In this document: piece after piece, positions 35,496-45,124 of the stretch
How the letters are laid out: every line of letters starts with the position of its first letter
How positions within the stretch are numbered: the stretch's first letter is position 1
Origin: Dactylellina haptotyla
Taxonomy: Eukaryota > Ascomycota > Orbiliomycetes > Orbiliales > Orbiliaceae
DNA: 64,000 bases
NCBI GenBank assembly: GCA_031310005.1
Contig: CM062383.1
Coordinates: forward strand, 3,286,001 to 3,350,000
Reading direction: 5' to 3'
Notes under the pieces: generated by a model
Told to the model about the DNA's origin: nothing
The model's input: the letters and a program-made list of their open reading frames with translations, nothing else
Databases searched by the model: none
Made by a program: the position numbers and the translations under genes

Positions 35496-36947
35496 CTAGA
35501 GGAAGTAATCGGGTGTTCGTCTTGAGACCATGGGCTCTCCAGCTCTCGGGCAGGGGTCGAATTGTAAGCTGGTTAAAGTTGTTTAGCATTTGTTCAAGAG
35601 GGCTATCCAGCGGGTAGGAATGCATACAACGTATACTTGAGATGTTCATCAATCTCCATAATCGCTGCCTGGTTACCGCATCTGTAACAATAGTTTGGTG
35701 CTAGGTTGCGGGTTTCAAAAGTTAGCGGGAAAACTGACGCCTATATTTCACTCTCACGTGATTTGTGTAGTCCTTACCTGAGAATATCGTGACAACATTT
35801 CTATCCTGCGACCAATTGTACCCCTCCATAACCAACTGATGTGCTCTGGCGACCAGCGTCAAACCATTGTTATGGTTGAAGGCCTCCGAGATATCCTGTC
35901 CGAAGGTGTACCCAGCACCTCTTGGCGAGATCCCCCAACCGCATCTGTCATCAGGATCACTCCATAACAAGTCACACATTGGACCTTCGTGAGGCACTTC
36001 CTGGATTCGATCCAGCGAGCGAATGTTGTCAAGGGTGTCAATGCTGGGAGACAGACCGCCGTGCAAGCAGAATATCTGGTTGTCGATTAATGCGGTGAGG
36101 GGGAGGAAGTCAAACAGGTCGGTAAAGTATTTCCAGACATTGGCGTTGCCATATTTCCTTAGGCACTCGTCGTAGAAACCGTAGACCTGGGTGATCTGCC
36201 GAGACTCGTGGTTGCCTCGAAGGATGGTTATGCGGTTGGGGAAGCGGATTTTAAGAGTAACGAGGAGGGTAACAGTCTCAACGGAGTAGTAGCCTCGATC
36301 GACGTAGTCACCTGATGGGGTGTGGCGGGGTTAATATTTTCGATTGCGAGGTAGAGGGAGAAGAAATTGGTATTTATCGTACCCATGAAGAGATATGACG
36401 TGTTGGGACAGCTTCCTCCGATTCTGAATAACTCCATCAAATCGTGGAATTGGCCGTGGATGTCACCGCATACTGTTACGGGGCAACGCTGTAGACGGGG
36501 TGGGTTAGGTACGGGCGCGACACGCAGATTCTGCTGGGTTCGGAGGTACCTACCACAGGCTGTACATTGGACTCCTCTTGTAAGATCTCCCGTGCCTATG
36601 CCACCGAAGCGAAGTGTATTAGCAACCAAAGGAACTTTGAAGCCGAATTAAGGATAAAAAGAAACCTTGACGCCAACCCTAGATTGCCGAAGGAAAAGGT
36701 CGTGCCGAGGGGCGGTGGGAGGTACATGCCTTGTCGCAGAGCCTTAGGATATCAGCCTCAGCAAGCTGCAGGTACATGCCTTGTCGCAGAGCCTTAGGAT
36801 ATCAGCCTCAGCAAGCTGCTTGCACTGCAGCAGCTGGTCTATCCAGGAATCCAAAGTCGATACTTCGACGGCATCCGGCATGGATGTTGGAGCTGGTGTC
36901 TTAGTTTCGGAGTCTACTTCCATCATCTTGTCGGGGGTGGGCTTCAA
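35496..36947 (-). CDS. pph-1: Protein phosphatase 2A catalytic subunit
   Basis: Six exons: 36947-36780, 36595-36554, 36488-36383, 36311-35778, 35700-35631, 35568-35496; 330 residues. PPP-family metal and active-site motifs are intact: [30 protein letters not shown], then the HGGLSPSI and APNYCYRC segments. The C-terminus is TPDYFL, the methylated tail specific to PP2A rather than PP1, PP6 or Ppg1. The N-terminus has an acidic and Pro/Thr extension (to about residue 30) before [14 protein letters not shown], as in other Pezizomycotina. Intron 1 has a GC donor (AAG|GCATGT), and the exon end and donor are tandemly duplicated (see findings). Translation could start at Met8 or Met9 instead. By family knowledge it acts with scaffold A and regulatory B subunits in cell cycle, polarity and nutrient signalling. 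Confidence 0.95.
36721..36819 (-). repeat. 49-bp perfect tandem duplication across PP2A exon 1 / intron 1
   Basis: Bases 36721-36769 and 36771-36819 are identical (period 50, 49 matching bases). Each copy carries, on the minus strand, the end of exon 1 (CTTGCTGAGGCT through GACAAG) plus the GCATGTACC donor. Only the copy at 36780 gives an open frame through the splice; reading on into the other copy hits a stop. Confidence 0.95.
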
Positions 36948-37578
36948 GATAAGGAAAGGAGTAAAAAAAGGCTGCTAAGTGGGTCTCGTGAGCAGGCGGG
37001 GTGCTAAACGGGACGACTTATATCCGGGAGGTAGAGAAAATAGTCGAGAAGGAGAACAGTCTGACGAAGGAGAGAATAGGGAATTGGTGATGGGAAGCTC
37101 GACGTGAGGTGCGGTTTGGGTGATTTGTGAGGGCCACGAGAGAGCTTGGCTGGCAAGGTCTACAGGAGGGAGGGAGAGAAGTTGGACAAACACAGCGGGG
37201 AAGGGTAAGTGGTTAGAGAGCTTAAGATAGGCTGAAAGGGGAGGCAGACAAAGGCTATCTGCTGGATTGGATGCTGAAGATAAGCACAGGCGCGCGGTAG
37301 ACGGGTCTGGTTGAAGCTATTCGGGTAGGGGGCGAATGGTGTCGATGGTGGACGGAGTGGGAGAGGTTGAGGTTTTGGCGAGGCGATTGTGCTGATGAAG
37401 TGACGTTCAAGGTTGGTACTAGTTATCCAACTTGAGTTGTGAATTAGGCGAGTCGACAAGGAGGTCTTGTATTGCTGTCTCGGCACAGGCCAGGAAAGGT
37501 GCGGTGCCCAACACATAAACGCCAACAATTAGGCCTAACTAAGTCCAAAGCAAGCTTTAAAGGACAGGCGCACAATTG
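36948..37578. other. PP2A promoter and leader
   Basis: Purine-rich on the plus strand, i.e. pyrimidine-rich on the PP2A coding strand, as in fungal promoters and leaders. A minus frame at 37160-37528 is Pro/Ser/Leu low-complexity and reflects this composition, not a gene. Confidence 0.45.
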
Positions 37579-37863
37579 TTAATTAAATTGATTAGATAGG
37601 TAATGTATACGTATTTTACCACGAGCAATTCTCAGTTCTCGTCTTATGCGGGGACGCCTCCTTTGTAGCGATCGTAAGTCTGATTCCAACGATTGGACCT
37701 CAGAATGGAAGTCTCGCAGCCTGTTACCTAACCTTTCACGGGCTATTCGTGTTCTTCTGAGATGTTGTAATCGACGGGTTTTATTTTCAATTTCGAATGT
37801 GATTATTGCGAGTTCTTCTTCGAGAAGATGGAGAGATCTGTCTAAGCAATGCCCTCCCGGCAT
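37579..37863 (-). CDS. Small MPxxHC-family protein, copy A
   Basis: 94 residues starting MPGGHCLDRS. The body is a predicted coiled coil (LLEEELAIITFEIENKTRRL then HSEVQSLESDLRSLQ) ending in an Arg-rich tail. It aligns by eye with copy B just upstream on the same strand: the starting MPxGHC, the (I/K)AR(E/D)RLG motif and the xLExxxRSL motif recur in order. The ATG is preceded by repeated CAATCCTCCCAC. No signal peptide and no known domain. I do not recognise the family; the shared start and the tandem copies are the reasons to believe it. Confidence 0.5.
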   Translation of the reverse strand: MPGGHCLDRSLHLLEEELAIITFEIENKTRRLQHLRRTRIARERLGNRLRDFHSEVQSLESDLRSLQRRRPRIRRELRIARGKIRIHYLSNQFN

Positions 37864-37887
37864 GGTGGGAGGATTGTGGGAGGATTG

Positions 37888-38096
37888 TTAGCGTGAAAGA
37901 CTTCGAATCTCGTCCTCTAATTCTTGTATCGCAAGTGCGAGGCTAGGAAGATATCTAAGGCCAAGTCTGTCCCGTGCCTTTTGTCTTCGTTTGAGCTTTT
38001 CTAGCTCTCGTTTTTTGCCCGAATTTTTACTGATAGGTCAGCGAGTTCTTGTTGCAATAGGTCGCGTCTGCTTCCAAAGCAGTGTCCGCTTGGCAT
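37888..38096 (-). pseudogene. Small MPxxHC-family protein, copy B (frame shifted)
   Basis: Starts MPSGHCFGSRRDLLQQELADL at 38096. The frame runs on to a stop at 38001, but the next frame at once carries the matching continuation RELEKLKRRQKARDRLG and QELEDEIRSLSR, ending at 37888. The change of frame falls at a six-base T run (38011-38016; A6 on the coding strand), so it may be a true frameshift, a read error or slippage. Its stop lies only 24 bases before the ATG of copy A, and both starts are preceded by ATCCTCCCA, as expected for a local tandem duplication. An upstream in-frame Met at 38213 would extend it by 39 residues. Confidence 0.45.
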
Positions 38097-38827
38097 TTTG
38101 GGAGGATCGATAGCACGAAGGCATTCAGAAAAAAGGTCGTCCATTATCAGAGATATTTGAAAATACACGTCAAAGTCTGGCCTCGCGAGACCAGTATGCG
38201 ATGAGATAGTCAAATAATTTATTATGGTTTATTTTCAGAATACAAAAGTTTATTGAAGGAGCGTCTGTCTATCTCGATAATTATAGCAGATCGTGAATCT
38301 TTCTGTCAACTCGGTCGATGTATTGATATCTCCCACTTGAACAGTCACAATTAGAAAGGCATCCATTGATCATTAATTTCCCAAGTGAACACAATCATGA
38401 AGAGAGTTTCCCCTCCCATTGACTATCCCTCAACTGATCAAGCCGCCAGCTAGGTAAGGTCAATTATCCTTAGCTATACTCAATTGAACTCAGCTTATAT
38501 TTCATATTATAATTAACTTCACAACATATATTACAGAGTGTACACGAAATATTTACAAAAGTGCAAAATTAGAATCTACTTATATCTAACTATCGTGCGT
38601 GATAGAGGCATCTAGAGGAGCACCGTGCTTAACTTCGAAAGGAACTCGGAGTTAGCCTTTGAGTTCGTTCTAATTCATGAAATTGTTCTTGGCAGGGAAA
38701 TTCTGGTTTCGCGACGAGAATCCTTGTATAATATGGGGCTTCGCCGTCTCTAAAGTCTTCACAATCCTCTCAGAAGCTTTTGTTCAGTGTCCCTTTACGG
38801 ATTCTTCTCAATCGTCCCGTCTGCGCA
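38097..38827. other. AT-rich spacer within the MPxxHC family
   Basis: AT-rich at 38210-38580; no further MPxxHC start found. A plus frame at 38677-38889 is antisense to copy C at its end and shows no motif. Confidence 0.4.
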
Positions 38828-39181
38828 CTAGGATTTCCGAAACAGCCCTGGTTTCTTTTGGTATTCATGTTCTGGATCTATCTTACTAGCATCCTCGTCG
38901 GCGATTTCCCAGGACTTTCTGCCTAGCTTATCTGAAAAAATCTCGTCCCTAACTTTCCCTTGTGCTTGCATTCTCCACAAAATAGAGTGTCGCTCATTAT
39001 CATTAGCAGGGAGCTCTTCTTCTGTATCTGGAAATAGCTTTAGGAGCTCCTGATCTTTTTCACACAGTTCGTCGAATCTAGCTCCTAGCTCGCGGCCCAG
39101 GCGTCTGTTGTCTTCTTCATACGCGTCGAGAAAATCCGAGTGTTTCTCATCTCTGAGATCCATGCAATGTCGACTCGGCAT
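38828..39181 (-). CDS. Small MPxxHC-start acidic protein, copy C
   Basis: 117 residues from ATG 39181 (MPSRHCMDLRDEKH), or 126 from Met 39208. Highly charged and helical (EEDNRRLGRELGARFDELCEKDQELL), with no hydrophobic span and no signal peptide. Beyond the MPSRHC start it shows little similarity to copies A and B, so membership rests on that motif, the strand and the neighbourhood. Not recognised otherwise. Confidence 0.45.
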   Translation of the reverse strand: MPSRHCMDLRDEKHSDFLDAYEEDNRRLGRELGARFDELCEKDQELLKLFPDTEEELPANDNERHSILWRMQAQGKVRDEIFSDKLGRKSWEIADEDASKIDPEHEYQKKPGLFRKS

Positions 39182-39208
39182 CTTGATTTTCTGCTGCAGA
39201 CGGTGCAC

Positions 39209-42200
39209 GGCGATTATATAGGAGTTAGCCGAATTTGAGGTATGCGAGTCGAAAAGCCTAGTGTAATGTAATGTAATTTAATGTATTGTCTCTAGCTGAC
39301 AATACAAAAACCCCATATTGCCATCTGGCCGACAGATTGAGTGTCAAGCTGGCCTTTTTATAATTTTAGATGAGAAGGTTTCCGGATGCTCGAGCGATTT
39401 AACTCCAACCCACGTTAACTGATCAGCCTGTGTTGCAGGCATCGAAATTGCTCTTTGCGGCTCCTTGCCCGCCGCCGATGCTATGTACAAGACCGCCAGC
39501 AATGCCCCTTCGTTTTCGTACTGGCATTTCGGCTAATTTACACATGGCAGAGCAAAGCACAAATTGTAGCTAAAAAAGCGTTTGGGTTGAATTAGATTAG
39601 ATAATTGCGAGGCCGTTGGATTCGAGCTGGTTGCCGGTCCTATTTGGGGCAACTCTCTCGACCAGCCACCACAACAACACTTCTCTTATCACCCATATCA
39701 CGGAATATGGTGAGGGAGACGGGTGTAGCTGTCCTAGAGACCAAATTGATTACATCTTGTGATGTTTCTTACTAGAAGGCTGCTGCGCAGCACTAAACCC
39801 GACTGTTGTCCAGAGTACCCCAACGCTTCTCAGTCAAGCTCGCTTTTGGCGACCTTTCTTTTGAAGTGGGGGTGGTACTCTATTGTTTAATATATTTATA
39901 TTATGATATGTATAAAAACTCAAAACTAGAGCTTCAGAGATAGTAATTATCAAAAATAAAAACAATATATTTTTTCAGAGCACTACTACTAGAAAAATTG
40001 TGATCTGTTGTTTAAGAGATTGGGTTTAACTTAGTGGTTAGTGAGGTCTGAGGTAACCCTCCCTTCAGTCGGGCATATTGAGATAAATTGACAACCTTGA
40101 CGTATGGACGTGGTTTAATCGGTTCAAAGACCGTAATAAGTAGCAGTCGTATTATTTGAACTTATGGAGAGAGCGTTTTATATTAGAATTCTGGATCTCA
40201 TGAATAGCATCTGATGACAGACTATGAAAATTCGTTCAAGAGTGTAGGTTAACGAGTAACGGAGTGGTTGTCCGTAACAGTAACACTCAAAGTATAAAGG
40301 CATCTGGCTTGCGAGACAATCAAAGTATATACATAGCAACCTGTTAGCACGTGCGCTATGAAGTCATTTGCGAAAGGATTGCCATACGTATAGACCACTA
40401 ACAGAGCCGCATTGGATTGATAGTAGGTGATGGCTTCCGAGATTCCATATGCAAACTGGACTGGAGCAGCAACTCGAGTCATTTTCATTTTTGTGTTTTC
40501 TAATATCGGTCATGGAGTTCCAATGACACTTCTACCTTCCTTATAGATTGTATACGTAGCAGTATTAAAATTCTAAAATTAGAACATCGATATATTTCGA
40601 ACATAGATTTAACTATTTGATTGGAGCATTATGTGGGGGTCACACTCTCGAACTTTAGGTAATAACATCAAATATTCAAACTCTCAAAAGCTTAAAAGCT
40701 TTAAAAGTGTGATTCGATCTTCTGAATTCTGTAGCATCACGTTCGTATACAAGTATCCTAATAGCAGCAAGGAACGAAATGTATAACTATAGCGGTCATA
40801 AAACAACAATTATTATTATCAGTCGATTTATTAAAATGCTAATACACAAGCACTAGATGGCATGTCTCGTAGCAGCCAACATTTTGAATGAGAACCGTTA
40901 CCAGACCCTCTCGTCTTTGTTGCCCACGCAAAATACAAACATGGGCCGAAGCAATTCTAGATTCCCAGACCGTGTAAACGGATGTCTTGATATCGCCAAT
41001 ATTGTCTCAGATAGTTCAAAATTAATTTCTTTTAACTTCCAGCTGCGGATCGGCGTGCGGCGGTTGTGGATCTGTGGAGTTTACTACAGCCATATGGCCT
41101 GGCGGTCACTAGGGACGTCCCGCAGCAGCCATCTTCGATCGAGGCAGATAGCAGGCGAGTCTCGGAGTATTCCAATTATGGCTCGGGTTGGCGGTTAGGA
41201 TCGGTGACTGTGCTGCACGTCGTGGTGTCGTCCGGAGCGACGGGGTCGCGGGCTTCATCGAAGAAGTGTTGCGGCTCAGGTCTAGACCTGCGTTGCGGGC
41301 TGAGGGTCAACACGAACCTCACAGTTGCGGACATCTCCAGCTCCGTCAGCCACTTTCATCACACACACCAGCAACTAGCTCCAGCTGGAGCTCTTCCGGC
41401 GGTTGAGGTAGGTTAACAAGCATCCTCTGACAGTCCTCTAATTGGATGTCTCGTTCGGACGCTAAATGCAGGCTCGATCATTCAGACCCAATTTCATTAT
41501 CAACTTCATGAATCCAGCGGCGGAGAAGTGCCTGCCAACTCGGACTCCACAGTCTTTGCGCGAAATGTCCAAGTCTTGGTCGGGTTCCTTGCCTCTACGT
41601 GGGACCGAGGTCCTGCAGGAACTGAGAAGGCCTTTGTTTCTCACTTATGCAAGGGCGGTGGCACTTGGTGCTAGGTTTGTATGGGTTTTCCCCACTTGCC
41701 GGAGGAGCAGCTCAAAAGGAATATGGGAATGGGAAGGAGCGAGAACGAGAACCGCTTCAAAAACGGGCACCATCTCTTCAAAAGCACAACATAAGGCTGA
41801 AACGACTAGGTTCCAGCGGTTTTTTCGTTCTGCTTTCTGGAACGAATAGTCAGTCCAAGATGCAACACTCCGTGTCATGAATTTGAATTGTTGCGTCCCT
41901 CGAGGGCTAAATATTCTCCCATTTTGTTGACAAAGGGCACGGAATCCAATGGCTTTCTTTGTTTGCCCGAGCTCGCGGTCGTGTGACTATGGTCCAAATA
42001 CCACTATGCGACCTGGGGCTTACAGCTCGCGACAATCGAGTCCAACTTTTTATTAGGCAACGTGACAAATATCCAATCAAACCAGACGATGCCTCATCTC
42101 CATGACCCCGCGATATCGAGCGGACGAAGCCCAGGCAGCATTGGTGTTAGTGTCTGACATTCGAGATTTGATGAGGCCCAACTTCGTTGTGCGATTGTGG

Positions 42201-45124
42201 GACCTGTACCATACGAAATTTGCGGTTGGAACATCGGTGCACCTGGCCCAATCGTTTTTCGGTGCCACTCGCATACTCGAAACAGCTGCAGATAATCGAC
42301 AAGCGGCGCCCTCTGAGAATCTCGATTCCACATAATTAATATGGCGTTTTATTATGGACACCCACACCCCAGCAGTGGCGGTTTATGACAGCGCCCGATG
42401 TTGCGACACTATCAATCAAACAAAACAAAGCCAAAATCTCGTGAACATGGAAATTGCATTCCTATTCATGCGGCAAATGTTACTAGCTTTGAGGATGTTG
42501 GATGATCGTCGGAGGCACTTCCAAGAATAACCTAACCTTGCATTTCAGCGTTCTTGGAGGGGTTGTTCATGATCTACGGTTAATAGCAAGCTGGGATGTG
42601 AACATGAACCCAACCTGCTGGGAAAGAAAATGGAACAGCGCAAACCTGCCTAAAGTCGATCTTGATTGCTCGGGCCATGATGCATGTGGCTTTTCCCCTG
42701 TCCAACCAGGAAATTTTACACGCATCGAGGTTGAGAGATGGGGATGGTGGGAAGAGACTTGCACCCCCGTAGTTGCCCTTACCCTTCTGCACAACGTCAT
42801 ATTATTGGCTGACGGGAGATACCGAATTCAAAGAAGGATCGCCGTTGCCAACTCCTCGCGTCCAGTCTGGCCAGAATACCAAAGGGCATTGTCTGCCCAA
42901 AGATGCGGGTTTTGTTTCAGAGACCGAGGAAATGGTTATCGTGGGAAAGCAGCATCCCCATTTTTCGGCGGCGCAAAAACTAGCTGCCAGCTTGGAGCGC
43001 GGCCACGATACCAAAATTGCTCTTGCACAACTTTGTGCGCGCGAGAGATATTGACTAATATGAATATTGGAAATAGGAGCGCTGACGCTAGTTCGCACGA
43101 GGGATCAGGTGTATTTTTCGTCATTGGGAACCCGCCGGCTCTGACTTCCTTGACATGATGCAGCGGGCTCCCTTGAAAGCCGTCTTATGACACGGGAAAC
43201 TAGCATGCCCATGCACCCGAGTATATGCACTCATGGACAAGGACCTCAATGTTGGCTCGCCTTGAGTCGGCTCAACACTGTCGTCATTGCGGTGAAGTGA
43301 GGGACCGCTTGAAACTGATACATCTGAGGAAGCGGCGGCGATTTTAGTCTTCGGGAAATGCGCCCTTACTCATCGTCTAGCGATGTTCATTACGCCGACT
43401 TGTGATGCTTCCGTGAGTGTTTCTACCCCCTCTCCATCAAGTGCTACCACATGCGCGGCTGCGTCGTATTCGATACACCATGCTGGGGAAGAAGGCAGGT
43501 ACAGCACATGTACCGAACATGTACCTGGCTTTCGTTTATGCAAGGCCAGCATGAACGTGTTCTCTGCTGTCACTCTCTTCACGCAACAAAAGTGGGAGAG
43601 CAAATTCAAGCGAAAGCCACTCCTCTTTGAGAGGGAAAAACCGCTCGTTGGGAGCGATGCCAATTGTTTTTCCTTCAGCGTACGGAGGTAGGTACACCAG
43701 TTGCACAGCCCGCCAGTGTTTCGACAAAGGACCACGAGATGAAATCCTGCGTTTTACTGGAAGAAACCGAAAAACAACGAGCCCGTCGCCAGGAGGAGGC
43801 GTCCGACAGCTGTGGTACTGGCTGATGCCTTCGACTGCGAGCTATCGCGATAAAGTTGACAATGAACAGAGAATCTCGCATCAGGCTGCCTCGAGAGGGC
43901 GAGAGGGAAGGGTTCTTCCCGCCTGCATCTCCACTTGTCTCCACTGCAGCTGTTCACCTACCCTTTCGCTCCTGGGTTCTAAGTTCCTAGCTTCGCAGCT
44001 GTTCTTTGGTAATGCTGCCCACCCACACTTCCTCCCTCCCAGCGATTCGTTTCTCTGGTCCACCAAGCAGGCTGAGACACAACCACACCTTGCTTGAATG
44101 CCGGTGGTGTGTGGGTTTGCGTGTGCTTTTTCTGTGCGAGTGTGAAGGAGACTGGCCTGCCAATTGTCGGGAAGCCGTTCGTCCTTTTTCTCACAGACGG
44201 TGGAGAATTGCCACTCCGATAAATATAGCACCGGGTCCTCCCTCAACCTGCCCCCTGGCTCCCTCTTCCCTCGCTCTCGCTTTTCTTTCCCCCCTCTGCC
44301 CTCTGTGCTGCTGTGCTGTGCTGTCCTCCCGGCATTCGACCCTTTTGGTCAATAAGATCCCGCTACTACTGTTACTACTCTGTTGCTGCTATTCTCGTGC
44401 TGCACCCGAACACACGCTCTCTCGCACTCGCACATACTTACTTGACTTACTTGGATACCCTCCACACAGAATTCATAAAACAACGAAAAGGAAGAGAAAA
44501 ATCGACTTTTTCTCTCCGCTGCTCCACTCCACAATTTCCTCGTTGCTCTGGAGCATGATCACCGATACAACCACGGCTCTGCTCGATTATATTATTTTTT
44601 AGAACTGCTGCTATCAGCGCAATTTCAGAGGCGAGATTGCGTGGCGGCACTAAACTTATCGCGGCTCCGGGGACACCACCCACCATCCACAATATCAATC
44701 CACAGCCGACAATTGCTTCACGTCAAAGGTTGTTTATTCCTCCTAGCGACTCCATTCGGGGAATTCCTGACATAGCATCAGCTGGGGAAACCAGTGGCAT
44801 TGCCCGAATGTAGACGGGATTTCTCAGGAATATCAATATCAACGACTATCAGCAAAACATCCTTCCCTCCATGTAGCGACTCCGTCTCGACCCCATACCG
44901 CCCATACCATCCACACTCGTCACCTGGAATACCTCTCGCTGTTTAATCTAATTTAAAAAACGAACTACACACCCTGGATAGCATTTATATTTATTCTTTC
45001 ACGAGGCCCCGCCGCTTACACCCCTCCACTCACCCACTCAACTAACATCTGACTGATTATCCGTCCTCAATCAATCAAAATTCAACAATCGCACTCTCAG
45101 GTTCTGAATAGGGTCGTCGCCGCA
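39209..45124. other. Gene-poor 6-kb region and long leader of the 888-residue gene
   Basis: 39.8-40.9 kb is strongly AT-rich. A minus frame at 40249-40488 (79 codons, MKMTRVAAPVQFAYGISEAI) is protein-like but isolated. A GC-rich island at about 41040-41420 begins sharply after a good acceptor (TTTTAACTTCCAG) and has open frames in all three plus phases. From about 42 to 45.1 kb there are many chance frames (for example 42502-43158 and 44006-44602) without motifs; 44200-44530 and 44990-45110 are pyrimidine-rich, as in a promoter and leader. No tRNA, rRNA or transposon recognised. Confidence 0.4.

Noticed and set aside
40020-40090. tRNA- or SINE-like segment (TTAGTGGTTAG)
   Set aside because: No B box, no acceptor-stem pairing, no tail or target-site duplication seen.
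42502-43158. 218-codon plus frame
   Set aside because: Long, but with no motif and no conserved-looking block; surrounded by many comparable chance frames.
44006-44602. 198-codon plus frame with hydrophobic Leu/Cys runs
   Set aside because: Encoded by the CT-rich leader of the 888-residue gene; composition artefact.
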